Assembly: GCA_946401725.1 (NCBI GenBank)
Contig: CAMIVE010000005.1
Coordinates: forward strand, 18,735 to 82,734
DNA: 64,000 nt
Reading direction: 5' to 3'
Source: an uncultured Bacteroidales bacterium
GTDB taxonomy: Bacteria; Bacteroidota; Bacteroidia; Bacteroidales; P3
Shown here: one piece after another, positions 36,255-47,433 of the stretch
Layout: every line of letters starts with the position of its first letter
How positions within the stretch are numbered: position 1 is the first letter of the stretch
The notes under the pieces: model-generated
Told to the model about the DNA's origin: nothing
Seen by the model: only the letters and a program-made list of their open reading frames with translations
The model's database searches: none
Position numbers and translations under genes: made by a program

Positions 36255-39200
36255 TCATTCTTCATCGATGTCAATCACCATATCCTCGACCTTTTGACCG
36301 TCCGACGAGGCATCGGTCGACGATTGCGACTGCAGCGAGCGGAGCTGCTGACGAGCCTCCATGACCACTTCCTCGTCGGCATCGGTGACCACCTCATAGT
36401 TGTCGATAATGCTCTGAAGAGTCTGTTGGGCTTGCACATCGTTACCCCGCTTGTGGAAAATATCGGCCCAGAGAACAAATGTCTTCGCCAGCCAGTAGTC
36501 ACTGCCCGGATTATTGACCACCTCCTCTATGATACGCTCGGCATCATCGAGGCGATCCTGATGGCAGCGGATATAGGCGCGCCGGTAGGCTGCCTCACCC
36601 ATATAGTCGCCGTTGGCCGACCGTAACAGGGGCTCATAGGCTATAAAGGCCGATTCGAATGCGTCGGCGTAGAAGCGGCTGCGGGCCAGCATCAGTCTTG
36701 CCTCATCACGCTGCTCGTCGGTAGCCTTGGGCTCTTGCAGCAGTTGTTCGGCACTGATACGCAGATTGGCACTGTCAGACAGCGCATTCCAGCAGCGAAC
36801 AATTCCCATCCGTGCATCCAGACGGACACCGTCGGTTGAAGCCACAGCCACTAGCGGCACATAGTATTCAAGAGCCTTGCGGTAATTGTGACGGCGGTAA
36901 TAGGTCGCTGCAACCTGCTGAAGGGAGCCTTCGGTATAGGGGTTGTTACCCCGTTCGGCCACCCACTCGTAATGCGTCAGCGCTTTGTCCCGCTGTTCGG
37001 TACGAGTCAATGCATCTGCCAGATAATAATGTGCTTTGAGGATGAAAAGTCCGTGGGGGAATTTCTGTATGTAATTCGAGAAACCGGCAATGGCATTTTC
37101 ATAATTACCAGCGAAATAGCGATTTTCGGCAGCCAGATACAGCGTCGAATCCTGCTCCACTGCCGATACGGTTCCTTTGGTGGTGCGGCTGACGTAAGTG
37201 AAATACTCTTCCGCACGGTCCTGCTCCACATAGATATTCTTGATGGTCATCAGCGCATCACGTGCCTCGTCGGTGCCAGGATAGCGGGTCATCAGCTGGT
37301 CGAAGGTCTCCAGCGCCTTGTCGTTCTGCTCCGTATTGTAATAAATCAGGCCCAGATTGAGTAACGCGCTTGGAACAAAACTGCTCTGCGAATACTTCTT
37401 GATGAAATTGTTGTAGTAAAGCGACGCCATCTCGTTGTTGTCGCAAATCAAATAGGTATTGGCAATCTCGTACATCGCCTTGGATGAAAGCGGCGAATTG
37501 CCGAATTTTTCGAAGATATAGTTCAGGCAGTTCAGCTTTTCGACATTCTTGCCCTGTGCACCCAGCGACAAGGCTTTCTGGTACATGGCATAGTCAGCGT
37601 CTTGCCCTTTGGCATTGATTACCTTGTCATAGTATCCAATTGCCCCGTTGAAATTCTTACGCACATAAAGGCAGTCGCCCATGCGATTGTAGGCATCGAG
37701 CACCTGACGATGCTCGCCCGTACTGGCGCTGAGCTTCAGGAACTCGCCGAATTTCTCCTCGGCATCGCTATAGCGTTTGCGACGCATATAGACATAGCCT
37801 GCGGTGTAAAGCGCCTGCGGGTAATAGACGGATTCTTTGCGCGAACTGGCAGTGAAGAAACGGTCCAGCAATTTCTGTGCTCTGCCATAGTTGGCCAGTC
37901 GGTACTGGCATTCGGCTGCGAGGTAGAGCGCATCGGTGGTGACGGAAGGCGTTGCATTGATGACCACCGCCGTGTCGAAGCAGACCGCTGCCTGCTGCAA
38001 GTTACGCTCGTTGAAGAGGTCGATACCCCTGTTGACCAGGATACGCTGATAGGCCTGCCGCATCGTAGCGTCTTTCAACAACTCCTTTTTGTTTTTTTCG
38101 ATCAGTGAAAGCGCCTCTTTGTAATTGCGTGTGGTACAATAAATCGATGTCAGCAGCTGCTGGATTTCCGCTTTGTGCTGGGGGGTAGGTTTACAGTGCT
38201 GCAGGTAATTATCCAACGAACGTATCGATTCGTTATAGGCATTGGGATTCAGCTCACAATTGAGTTTGGCATAGTTGAACGCCGCCTCCTCCCTGATCTC
38301 GGGGTTGTAGTTCATATCGGCAGCGCTCTTGAAGCAAGTCCTTGCATCTCCCTTGCGGCCACACTTGACGTAAGTGTCACCCAGAATGAGAAGGGCATTC
38401 TGCGCGACTGTATCGTCCGCACCCACAAAAGAAGAAAGGTATGTCGCAGCGGAATCGTACTGACCCAGCATATAGTAACAATACCCCACCGGATAATTCC
38501 ACGACGGATCGAACGCTTTATTCTTGCGGCGCGCCTCTTCATTGGCTTCGCTGTAGTATTTTATCGCCCGTTCATATTCACCCTCTCCACGATTGAAATA
38601 GATATCACCCACCATTCGCAACACCTCGTCACGCAACATTAGATCAGGATTCTTAAGCAATTCAGGCGCATCACGCAACACCTCGTCATATTTCCCTTGA
38701 TGGAACTTGGTATACAACAGATACATCGCCACATTCTCCTTCAATTGTCTAATAGACTTTGCCTCTTCAGAGTTCTTGATTTTTTTATTCTTCAAATTCT
38801 TTTCAAGCTTCTCGATAAGGCTCTTGGTCCTCTTGAATTCGCTCTCTGCCGATGCGTCTTGTCCATTGCTGTACAACACCGCACCCAGATAGTAGGAGGC
38901 ACGCCACTCATACTGAGATTTCCCGTTCGCGACTCGGGTAAAATAAGGTTTTGATTTTTCCTTCTCACCCAGATGGAAATAGCAGTAGCCCATCTTGTAG
39001 TCGTAGCCGCTCTTATGACCATATTCAATCTCGGAAGGCTCTACTGTCAGATACGTTCTCAAGGCCTCCCCGAAATTATTCTTGTCAAAATAGACATTAC
39101 CCAAAAAATAGCGGGCCATGTTCATGTGTCCGTTTTCCGGATAGAGCCTCATAAACTCCATCAGACGGTATTCGGCATCTCCGTTCCGAAGCCGTTCAGA

Positions 39201-39425
39201 ACAGACTGCCGAATAATAACAAGCATCAGCCACCTTGTCGCTATTGGCATCAGCTTGCTGGACATATTGGTCAAATAGATGTTGGGATACAGCGTATTTC
39301 TCTTTCAGAAACAGGTCGTAAGCTTCATCGAACCGGTCCACTGTCGATTGTGAGGAAAGCCCCCCTTGCGCCATGGACAACACACTCAGACCCACGCCGA
39401 GGATAAATAAGAAGATGCGCTTCAT
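36255..39425 (-). CDS. Large secreted tetratricopeptide-repeat protein
   Basis: 1056 aa; signal peptide MKRIFLFILGVGLSVLSMAQ; many TPR units such as PQALYTAGYVYMRRKRYSDAEEKFGEFLKL. Confidence 0.9.
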   Translation of the reverse strand: MKRIFLFILGVGLSVLSMAQGGLSSQSTVDRFDEAYDLFLKEKYAVSQHLFDQYVQQADANSDKVADACYYSAVCSERLRNGDAEYRLMEFMRLYPENGHMNMARYFLGNVYFDKNNFGEALRTYLTVEPSEIEYGHKSGYDYKMGYCYFHLGEKEKSKPYFTRVANGKSQYEWRASYYLGAVLYSNGQDASAESEFKRTKSLIEKLEKNLKNKKIKNSEEAKSIRQLKENVAMYLLYTKFHQGKYDEVLRDAPELLKNPDLMLRDEVLRMVGDIYFNRGEGEYERAIKYYSEANEEARRKNKAFDPSWNYPVGYCYYMLGQYDSAATYLSSFVGADDTVAQNALLILGDTYVKCGRKGDARTCFKSAADMNYNPEIREEAAFNYAKLNCELNPNAYNESIRSLDNYLQHCKPTPQHKAEIQQLLTSIYCTTRNYKEALSLIEKNKKELLKDATMRQAYQRILVNRGIDLFNERNLQQAAVCFDTAVVINATPSVTTDALYLAAECQYRLANYGRAQKLLDRFFTASSRKESVYYPQALYTAGYVYMRRKRYSDAEEKFGEFLKLSASTGEHRQVLDAYNRMGDCLYVRKNFNGAIGYYDKVINAKGQDADYAMYQKALSLGAQGKNVEKLNCLNYIFEKFGNSPLSSKAMYEIANTYLICDNNEMASLYYNNFIKKYSQSSFVPSALLNLGLIYYNTEQNDKALETFDQLMTRYPGTDEARDALMTIKNIYVEQDRAEEYFTYVSRTTKGTVSAVEQDSTLYLAAENRYFAGNYENAIAGFSNYIQKFPHGLFILKAHYYLADALTRTEQRDKALTHYEWVAERGNNPYTEGSLQQVAATYYRRHNYRKALEYYVPLVAVASTDGVRLDARMGIVRCWNALSDSANLRISAEQLLQEPKATDEQRDEARLMLARSRFYADAFESAFIAYEPLLRSANGDYMGEAAYRRAYIRCHQDRLDDAERIIEEVVNNPGSDYWLAKTFVLWADIFHKRGNDVQAQQTLQSIIDNYEVVTDADEEVVMEARQQLRSLQSQSSTDASSDGQKVEDMVIDIDEE

Positions 39426-39621
39426 TTTTTCAAATGCTTTACTTTTCTAATCTGTATTTTCATTCCTTAACGCAACAACAATCGAATTAGTATATATAAT
39501 CTGAATATTTTTTATTCAAAGAAAAGTCATCTGAACACCTCCATCCACTGAACAATAAAAAAACAAAAAAAACGTTAAAAGAAATGCAACTTAAGCGAGA
39601 ACTTTCTAAACCAACAAAACA

Positions 39622-40863
39622 TTGATCTACAAAAACCTATACATCGACGGACATCTTTCCGACCTTACCGTCACCGACGGCATCATCACCAGCATCCAAC
39701 CTGTGCAGTCCGGTGTCGGAATTCAGGATTCGGTCATCAATAATCATGATTCAAGGACAGTCGACTGTCACGCCATGCGATGGGCGCTACCCGCCATGGT
39801 AAACATGCACACACATAGTGCCATGACTCTCTTCCGAAGCGCCGGAAGCGGACTCCCGCTCCAACAGTGGTTGCATGATACCATCTTCCCTCTTGAGGCA
39901 AAACTCACCCCCGACGATATCTACCGCGGAGCCTTGCAGGCCTTCGACGAAATGCGTTCCTCCGGAACCACCGCCTTCAACGACATGTACTTCTGCACCG
40001 AGAGCACCATCCGCGCCGCTGCCGAAAAAAGGATGGGCGGCATCGTCTCCCTTTCCGTCACCGACGCCGACTTTGAAGACCCCGACAAAGCACTACATAC
40101 TCACCGTTTCTTCAACGACTACGACCGCACCGTCTCCCGCCTCCCCCACGGCATCACCCTCGCCGTTGCACCTCACGCCATCTACTCCGTCTCAGGCAAG
40201 CACCTCCGCTACATCGCCGACTTTGCCCACGAACACGGACTTCCCTTCCATATACACCTTTCCGAGACCCAGGCCGAACGGGAGAACTGCCTCAAAGAAC
40301 ACGGTGTTCCACCTGTCGTCTATCTCGACCAGCTAGGTATCTTTGACAAAGTAGGACAACACTTCATCGGTGCCCATGCCCTCTGGTTCGACGAAACAGA
40401 AATCCGCATCCTCGGCGACCACCAGGTCACTGTGGTTCATTGCCCTAACTCAAACCTCAAACTGGGATCCGGATTCCGATTCCTCTATAACGAACTGCGA
40501 GATGCAGGGGTCAATGTCACCCTCGGCACCGACGGCTGCGCGTCGAGCGACAACCTCGACATGATTGAGGCCATGAAAGTCATGTCGCTCCTTCAGAAAG
40601 GCACCCGTCTCGACGCCGCCGCACTCCCCGCCGACGAAGTGTTCCGCATCGCCACCGAGAACGGCTACCGTGCCCTCGGAATGGACAACTGTGGCATCCG
40701 CACAGGCGCCCACGCCAATTTCTTTTTGGTCGACATCAGCCGTCCCCCATTCACCATCCTCCATCAACAAGACCTCTCCCCAGAGCAAAGAAACAGCCTC
40801 TTTCTCAACCAACTCATATACGCCGCCCATGGCGACTGCATCACCGAGACAATAACCTTCTAA
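39622..40863 (+). CDS. Amidohydrolase, 5-methylthioadenosine/S-adenosylhomocysteine deaminase type (TTG start)
   Basis: 413 aa; MVNMHTHSAMTLFRSAGSGLPLQQWLHDTIFPLEAKLT, FHIHLSETQAERENC, HCPNSNLKLGSG, LGTDGCASSDNLDMIEAM. Confidence 0.87.
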   Translation: MIYKNLYIDGHLSDLTVTDGIITSIQPVQSGVGIQDSVINNHDSRTVDCHAMRWALPAMVNMHTHSAMTLFRSAGSGLPLQQWLHDTIFPLEAKLTPDDIYRGALQAFDEMRSSGTTAFNDMYFCTESTIRAAAEKRMGGIVSLSVTDADFEDPDKALHTHRFFNDYDRTVSRLPHGITLAVAPHAIYSVSGKHLRYIADFAHEHGLPFHIHLSETQAERENCLKEHGVPPVVYLDQLGIFDKVGQHFIGAHALWFDETEIRILGDHQVTVVHCPNSNLKLGSGFRFLYNELRDAGVNVTLGTDGCASSDNLDMIEAMKVMSLLQKGTRLDAAALPADEVFRIATENGYRALGMDNCGIRTGAHANFFLVDISRPPFTILHQQDLSPEQRNSLFLNQLIYAAHGDCITETITF

Positions 40864-40864
40864 T

Positions 40865-42547
40865 ATGAAACATCCTCGCCAGTTTCCTCTTCTAAAAACA
40901 TTCATACCAGTGTTAATGACAACATTAACACTGGTACTGGTCTGTTCCTGCCGTCACCACTCCGAAAGCGACAGCAAAGCCATCTTCCGCTATAACGAAT
41001 CGGCCGGCATCACCACTCTCGATCCCGCCTTCGCCAAAGACCAGGCTATCATCTGGGCAACCAGCCAACTCTACAACGGACTCGTCAGACTTGACAGTAA
41101 CCTCCTCATCGAGCCCTGCATCGCCAAACGGTGGACTATCTCCGACGATGGAAAGACCTACACCTTCATTTTGCGCGACGATGTGTGGTTCCACAAAAAT
41201 CCGCTGTTCCATAATGCAGACTCCACACGGCGCGTCGTCGCCAGCGACTTCTGCTATTCGCTCAACCGCATCCTAGACCCCAAGGTTGCCTCTCCAGGTC
41301 TCTGGATTTTCGCCCATGTCGCACCCGACGGATTTCAGGCCCCCAACGACTCTACCTTCATCGTCCGACTCAACGAGCCATTCTCACCCATGCTCTCGCT
41401 CCTCGCCATGAACTATTGCAGCGTGGTGCCCCACGAGGTGGCGGATCACTACGGCACCGACTTCCGCAACCACCCCTGCGGCACCGGTCCCTTCCAATTC
41501 CAATACTGGAAAGAGGGCGTCAAACTGGTCCTCCGAAAAAACCCGCTCTATTTTGAATTTGACACCGTCGAAACCCAGAATTCAAACTCGGAAATCCACC
41601 GCCTCCCCTATCTCGACGCCGTCGCCGTCACTTTCATCATCGATAAGCAGACCGCTTTCCTTGAGTTCATCAAAGGCAACCTCGACTTCATGAACTCCCT
41701 CGACGCCTCCTACAAAGACGAGATCCTTACCCGCACTGGTCAGCTCAAAGCCAAATACACCGATCGTATCGACATGGTCTCCATCCCCTTCCTCAACACC
41801 GAATACCTTGGATTCCGTATGGACAGCACCTCCGGGGCGCTCTCAGACCCTCGCATCCGGCAAGCGCTCAACTACGGCTTCGACCGTGCCAAAATGATGA
41901 AATATATGCGCAACAACATCGGACGACCGGCCACACAGGGGTTCATTCCCTGCGGACTGCCTGGTTACGATAGCACCGCCTCCTACGGCTATCGTTACGA
42001 CCCCGAAAAAGCGCGGCAGTTGCTCGCCGAAGCAGGTTACCCGGGGGGCAAAGGGCTTCCGACTGTCCAACTCGCCACCACCTCCTCCTACCTCGATCTA
42101 TGCAAATACATCCAACAGCAGCTCTCCCTCCTCGGCATCGACATCAAAATCGATGTCAACCCGCCCGCCGCACTGCGGGAACAGATGGCACAAGGCAAAG
42201 CCGCCTGGTTCCGCGGCTCCTGGATAGCCGACTACCCCGACGCCGAAAACTATCTCACCCTTTTCTACAGTCCCAACCGCGCCCCTGCCGGACCCAATTA
42301 CACGCATTTCTCCTCACCCGCTTTCGACCGCCTATACCAGAAGTCCATCATAGAGACTGATCCCCAGCGGCGTATCGCTCTCTATAGAGCCATGGACTCC
42401 CTTGTCATGCAACAGGCTCCCGTCATGCCGCTCTACTACGACCAGATTCTCCACTTCACCCACAGAAACATCTCCGGACTACGCACCAACCCCATGAACG
42501 CCCTCGACCTACGATACGTCAAAAAAACAACAAACCCGAAACGATAA
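40865..42547 (+). CDS. ABC transporter substrate-binding lipoprotein, SBP_bac_5 (peptide/OppA) family
   Basis: 560 aa; lipobox TLVLVCSC; ITTLDPAFAKDQAIIWATSQLYNGLVRLDSNLLIEPCIAKRWTISDDGKTYTFILRDDVWFH. Confidence 0.92.
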   Translation: MKHPRQFPLLKTFIPVLMTTLTLVLVCSCRHHSESDSKAIFRYNESAGITTLDPAFAKDQAIIWATSQLYNGLVRLDSNLLIEPCIAKRWTISDDGKTYTFILRDDVWFHKNPLFHNADSTRRVVASDFCYSLNRILDPKVASPGLWIFAHVAPDGFQAPNDSTFIVRLNEPFSPMLSLLAMNYCSVVPHEVADHYGTDFRNHPCGTGPFQFQYWKEGVKLVLRKNPLYFEFDTVETQNSNSEIHRLPYLDAVAVTFIIDKQTAFLEFIKGNLDFMNSLDASYKDEILTRTGQLKAKYTDRIDMVSIPFLNTEYLGFRMDSTSGALSDPRIRQALNYGFDRAKMMKYMRNNIGRPATQGFIPCGLPGYDSTASYGYRYDPEKARQLLAEAGYPGGKGLPTVQLATTSSYLDLCKYIQQQLSLLGIDIKIDVNPPAALREQMAQGKAAWFRGSWIADYPDAENYLTLFYSPNRAPAGPNYTHFSSPAFDRLYQKSIIETDPQRRIALYRAMDSLVMQQAPVMPLYYDQILHFTHRNISGLRTNPMNALDLRYVKKTTNPKR

Positions 42548-42567
42548 TGTAATTCACAAACACCATC

Positions 42568-43449
42568 ATGATGAAAAAAACAATACTATTGGCATTTGCT
42601 ACAATCATTTCTTTGGGCCAGTTTTCCTGTACCACACACAAACATACTGCCAAATATTATCGGTCTCATCCTAAGGAACTTCAAGTTGTTCTTGACAGCA
42701 TCTGTACCGAAGGATACAACCTCTACACCGCCGAGTATATCAATTGGATAACCACCGACTCCGTGCTTGCACATTACGACGAAAACAGTATCGGGGGCAA
42801 TATCATCTGGCAACCCACTGACAGTACTTGGAAATCCGTTTTCCTCGATTCCAATAATGAGAAATGTATTTTTGAATTGAATTTCAACATCCACAACCAA
42901 TCTCTGTCCATCAATTACGATACGAGACCTCTTACCATTGCAGAACAGACGCTTAGAGAATCAAGAGAAACCATGTTGCGCAAAGCACTCTCCCAATTCC
43001 GGGACAGTCTGCGCTACAACAGCAACTACGGACGCCCTAACATCGACTTTGTACAGGTCAATCCTAAAACCACTCGAATGTACATCCTTCAAGGTGTCGA
43101 ATACCCCAATATCATCCCCTTCGGCAACGACTACAGTATCGACTTCGACAACGACGGCAACATCAACGCTTTCCGACGTTACCACAACTCTCTCATCGCA
43201 ATCCCCACTATCGATGAAAATGAAAATCCCACCTCGTCTGTAGTTCACTCACACTTGAAGAACAATCCTTTCATCACGCCTACCGACATTTGTAATTTTC
43301 TGCTCTACAGAGGTTCCATGAAAGAAACAATGGTGCTCAGCACTGCCCTTGACGGATACATCATCTACGTCGCCGAACATAACAGCGCCACTTTTATCAC
43401 CCGAGAAGTGATTCAAAAAATCGTATCTAACTCCTCCAAAAACAAATAG
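42568..43449 (+). CDS. Lipoprotein of unknown function
   Basis: 293 aa; MMKKTILLAFATIISLGQFSC lipobox; no family recognised. Confidence 0.7.
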   Translation: MMKKTILLAFATIISLGQFSCTTHKHTAKYYRSHPKELQVVLDSICTEGYNLYTAEYINWITTDSVLAHYDENSIGGNIIWQPTDSTWKSVFLDSNNEKCIFELNFNIHNQSLSINYDTRPLTIAEQTLRESRETMLRKALSQFRDSLRYNSNYGRPNIDFVQVNPKTTRMYILQGVEYPNIIPFGNDYSIDFDNDGNINAFRRYHNSLIAIPTIDENENPTSSVVHSHLKNNPFITPTDICNFLLYRGSMKETMVLSTALDGYIIYVAEHNSATFITREVIQKIVSNSSKNK

Positions 43450-43453
43450 AAAA

Positions 43454-43498
43454 AAGCTTTTTGTTGACTGTCATAACATACCAATCAACAAAAAGCTT
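43454..43498. terminator. Bidirectional terminator between the convergent lipoprotein gene and valS
   Basis: Perfect 14-bp inverted repeat AAGCTTTTTGTTGA / TCAACAAAAAGCTT, 17-nt loop. Confidence 0.65.
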
Positions 43499-43533
43499 AA
43501 TCATCCTATTTCCAACCCAAATGGTTGAGAAAA

Positions 43534-46272
43534 CTACAGATTGGCTATCTGTGCTTTCAGCGCTGCAATCTTCTGCTCGGCGTCGGCTTTCTTCTGTCGT
43601 TCGACTGCGACGACTTTCTCGGGAGCACCGTTGACAAATTTCTCATTGCCCAGTTTCTTCATCACACTGGCAAGGAATCCTTCGGCATATTTCAATTCAT
43701 CTTCCAACTTCTTCTTCTCTGCTTCCACATCAATATGCTGCGACATCGGCACAAAGCACTCCGTCGTGCCTACCATGAAACTCACAGCACCTTCTACTTT
43801 CTCATTGGCATAACGGATATCTGTCACATTGCCCAGCTTCTTGATGATACCGTCAAAACGGGAATTCATCGGCTTGCCGTCGGCACACACAAACACAACC
43901 TCCAAAGGTTCCTTCGGTGGCAGTCCTTTGCTGTTGCGCAAGTTGCGCACTCCGGCAATCACCTCACGGGCCGTGACAAAATCGTCAAGCATCCGCTGGT
44001 CGTAGAAGACGCTGGTCGGAATGTGCTGATTCATAATACTGAAGTTGGCATTGATGAAAGCAGCCTTTTCTTCGTCCTTACCGATGGTCTGCAAGACATG
44101 CCAGATCTCCTCGGTGACAAAAGGCATGAATGGATGCAGCAGCAGTATCAGACGATTGAAGATACTGATGGTAGCGTCATAAGTCTCACGGTCAATGGGC
44201 GTACCAAAAGCAGGCTTGACCATTTCCAGATACCACGAGCAGAAGTCATCCCAAACCAGCTTGTAAGTAGCCATAAGGGCCTCACTGAGGCGGTACTGGT
44301 CAAAGTCTTTCTCTATTTCCTCGATAACTTGCGCCATACGTTGTTCCATCCACTGGATAGCGACAGCGTTTTCCTGACTCTGCTGTTCGTCTCCCACTTG
44401 CCACCCCATGACCAGACGCATGGCGTTCCACATCTTGTTGCTGAAATTGCGTCCTTGTTCACATATCTTCTCGTCGAAGAGGATATCGTTACCGGCAGGG
44501 GCGGTAAGCAGCATACCCATACGCACGCCGTCAGCGCCATATTCTTCCATCAATTGGATTGGATCTGGCGAATTGCCGAGCGACTTGGACATCTTACGGC
44601 CCAGTTTATCGCGTACCACTCCGGTAAAATAGACGTTACGGAACGGCACCTTATGCAGGTACTCTTCGCCTGCCATGATCATGCGGGCCACCCAGAAGAA
44701 GATAATGTCGGGCGCCGTGATAAGGTCGGCTGTAGGATAGTAGTAATTAATTTCCTCATTGCCGGGATTATTGATGCCGTCAAAGAGGCTGATAGGCCAA
44801 AGCCACGAGCTGAACCACGTGTCGAGGGCATCCTCATCCTGACAGAGATCGGAAGCTTGCAGATTGGGGTTACCGGTCTTCTGACGGGCCAGTTCCAATG
44901 CCTTGTCGGCCGTCTCGGCCACGACAAAATTCTCGGTATCATCAGGATCTGTCGACGGATAATAATATGCCGGTATACGGTGTCCCCACCAGAGTTGACG
45001 CGAGATACACCAGTCCTGGATATTCTCCAACCACTGACGGTAAGTATTCTTGTATTTCTCAGGATAGAACTTGATTTCGTCATTCATGACCGGCGGGAGA
45101 GCGATATCAGCGAAATGCTTCATCTTGAGGAACCACTGCAGTGACAGTCGTGGTTCGATGGCGGTATCCGGGTTTCGCTGTGAGTAACCCACCTTGTTGG
45201 TATAGTCTTCCACCTTCTCCATCAACCCTGCAGCTTCAAGATCCTTAGCAATCTGCTTACGGCAAGCGAAACGGTCCATGCCGACATAAAGGGGAGACTG
45301 CTCAGAGATAGTACCGTCAGCATTGAAGATGTCGATAGTCTCTAGATTGTGGGTCTTGCCAAGGTTGTAGTCGTTGACATCGTGGGCGGGAGTCACCTTC
45401 AGACAGCCCGTTCCAAATTCGATATCGACATAGCGGTCCTCAATGACCGGGACTTCGCGCCTCACAAGAGGCACGATGACACGGTGACCACGCAGCCACT
45501 GATTCTTGGGATCTTTGGGATTGACACACATGGCCGTGTCACCCATAATGGTCTCGGGACGCGTGGTGGCGACCACTGCATAGTAGCCCTTTTCGTCATG
45601 GTGGATAATATTACCCTGCTCTGTAAGACTATTGATATCAGATAGTTCGTCAAGGTCTTTAAGATAATATTTCAAGTAGTAGAGTTTCGAGCGCTCCTCC
45701 TTATATTCCACCTCCTCCGTAGAGAGCGCCGTAAGGGCTTTGGGGTCCCAGTTGATCATGCGCAGACCACGGTAGATGAGGCCTTTGTTGTAAAGATCAA
45801 CAAAAACCTTGGTTACACTTTCACTTCGCGTATCATCCATGGTGAAAGCCGTGCGGTCCCAGTCGCAACTGGCACCCAGTTTACGCAACTGCTGCAGGAT
45901 GATGCCACCATGCTTGTGAGTCCATTCCCAAGCATGCTCAAGAAACTGCTCACGTGAGAGATCGTGCTTCTTGATACCCTGCTCAGAAAGACTTTTCACA
46001 ACCTTGGCCTCCGTGGCAATTGAAGCATGGTCTGTTCCGGGAACCCAACAGGCATTCTTACCCATCATGCGCGCACGACGCACCAAGACATCCTGTATCG
46101 TATTATTCAGCATATGACCCATATGCAACACACCTGTTACATTCGGCGGCGGAATCACAATAGTATAAGGACGACGGCTGTCAGGCTCTGAGTGAAACAG
46201 TTTCTTTTCCAACCAAAATTCATACCACTTGTCCTCAACGGCACGCGGATTGTATTTCGAAGCAATTTCCAT
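43534..46272 (-). CDS. valS: Valine--tRNA ligase
   Basis: 912 aa; [46 protein letters not shown] (KMSKS), WFSSWLWP. Confidence 0.97.
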   Translation of the reverse strand: MEIASKYNPRAVEDKWYEFWLEKKLFHSEPDSRRPYTIVIPPPNVTGVLHMGHMLNNTIQDVLVRRARMMGKNACWVPGTDHASIATEAKVVKSLSEQGIKKHDLSREQFLEHAWEWTHKHGGIILQQLRKLGASCDWDRTAFTMDDTRSESVTKVFVDLYNKGLIYRGLRMINWDPKALTALSTEEVEYKEERSKLYYLKYYLKDLDELSDINSLTEQGNIIHHDEKGYYAVVATTRPETIMGDTAMCVNPKDPKNQWLRGHRVIVPLVRREVPVIEDRYVDIEFGTGCLKVTPAHDVNDYNLGKTHNLETIDIFNADGTISEQSPLYVGMDRFACRKQIAKDLEAAGLMEKVEDYTNKVGYSQRNPDTAIEPRLSLQWFLKMKHFADIALPPVMNDEIKFYPEKYKNTYRQWLENIQDWCISRQLWWGHRIPAYYYPSTDPDDTENFVVAETADKALELARQKTGNPNLQASDLCQDEDALDTWFSSWLWPISLFDGINNPGNEEINYYYPTADLITAPDIIFFWVARMIMAGEEYLHKVPFRNVYFTGVVRDKLGRKMSKSLGNSPDPIQLMEEYGADGVRMGMLLTAPAGNDILFDEKICEQGRNFSNKMWNAMRLVMGWQVGDEQQSQENAVAIQWMEQRMAQVIEEIEKDFDQYRLSEALMATYKLVWDDFCSWYLEMVKPAFGTPIDRETYDATISIFNRLILLLHPFMPFVTEEIWHVLQTIGKDEEKAAFINANFSIMNQHIPTSVFYDQRMLDDFVTAREVIAGVRNLRNSKGLPPKEPLEVVFVCADGKPMNSRFDGIIKKLGNVTDIRYANEKVEGAVSFMVGTTECFVPMSQHIDVEAEKKKLEDELKYAEGFLASVMKKLGNEKFVNGAPEKVVAVERQKKADAEQKIAALKAQIANL

Positions 46273-46481
46273 ATATTGAAATTTTATTTATTAACAACTA
46301 TATCAGTAATTTAAATTACATAAAAAACATAAAGACATGCTTTTTCAAAATTGCAAAAATAAGAAAAAAATGAAAAACCGTAAAAAGCGAAAAATTGGAT
46401 ATTTTGATCAACTCCAAAAGCCCTTTTTGCAACAAAATTATTAACAAATGTGAAAAAGCATGAAAGATAAGGAAAAAGCAG

Positions 46482-46489
46482 TATATTTG
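46482..46489 (+). promoter_or_regulatory. -7 element TATATTTG upstream of the HAD phosphatase leader
   Basis: TAnnTTTG match; implies a leader of about 150 nt; -33 element not evident. Confidence 0.4.
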
Positions 46490-46563
46490 CGTCCGTTTTA
46501 TAGGACCCACCAGGGAGCTCTCTACCCCTATTATATATTAGTAATCAGTAGTATATAAGCACA

Positions 46564-46573
46564 GGGGGGGGGG
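46564..46573 (+). repeat. Homopolymeric G10 tract in the 5' leader of the HAD phosphatase gene
   Basis: acaGGGGGGGGGGattcttggg read directly. Confidence 0.95.
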
Positions 46574-46640
46574 ATTCTTGGGTGCTAAATTATTATAAAA
46601 AACATATAAAAAAATAAAAAAATATTAAAAAGCGAAACAA

Positions 46641-47414
46641 GTGAGAATGATTAAGGCGATTTTTTTCGACATTGATGGAACTTTGCTCAGCTACCGTACG
46701 CATCAAGTGCTGCCCGGCACAATTGAGGCATTTAGGACATTGCAGGGAAAAGGCATCAAGACATTTGTTTCGTCCGGACGACCCAAAGTCCTCATTCCTG
46801 ACATGCCGTTGCATTTCGACGGTTATATAACCGTCAACGGTGGCTACTGTTTCGCAGGAGAAACCATTGTCCATCGCAATGCTTTAGATCCGATGGTGTG
46901 TTCCCGATGGCTCGATTATGTCGAGGGAAATAACTTGACCACCATGTGTTTCACCGACCACGAGATGTCAATCAACCAGATTGACCCTGCGGTAACAGCG
47001 CTACACAAACAACTGGGCTTTACAATGCCTCCCGTTCGTCCCATAGAAGAGATGCGGCAAAAAGAAGTGTACCAGTTTATCGCTATGCAACCTGCAGAAA
47101 AAGACGCTGAGGTATTATCTCTCTTGGGTCACTGCCGCCTGCCCCGCTGGCATCCACTCTTCACCGACCTCATTCCGGAAGGCAGCAGCAAAGCAGTCGG
47201 CATCACAAAAACACTGGATTATTTCGGCCTCTCAGCCGATGAGGCGATGGCCTTCGGCGATGGAGAAAACGACATTGAGATGCTCGACTGTGTAGGACTC
47301 AGCGTTGCCATGGGGAACGCCACCGACAATGTCAAGCGACATGCCGACCTTACAACTGACGACGCTGACAACGAAGGAATTTTTAACGCATTGAAAAAAA
47401 CAGGTATCATTTAA
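46641..47414 (+). CDS. Cof-type HAD-IIB family hydrolase
   Basis: 257 aa; IKAIFFDIDGTLLSYRTHQVLPGT, FVSSGRP, AMAFGDGENDIEMLDCVGLSVAMGNATDNVK; start may be ATG 46647. Confidence 0.93.
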   Translation: MRMIKAIFFDIDGTLLSYRTHQVLPGTIEAFRTLQGKGIKTFVSSGRPKVLIPDMPLHFDGYITVNGGYCFAGETIVHRNALDPMVCSRWLDYVEGNNLTTMCFTDHEMSINQIDPAVTALHKQLGFTMPPVRPIEEMRQKEVYQFIAMQPAEKDAEVLSLLGHCRLPRWHPLFTDLIPEGSSKAVGITKTLDYFGLSADEAMAFGDGENDIEMLDCVGLSVAMGNATDNVKRHADLTTDDADNEGIFNALKKTGII

Positions 47415-47433
47415 AAAACATACGAACAACTAG

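Noticed and set aside
43525-45144. 539-aa plus-strand ORF antisense to valS
   Set aside because: valS is unambiguous on the other strand; the protein is His/Leu-rich with no motifs.
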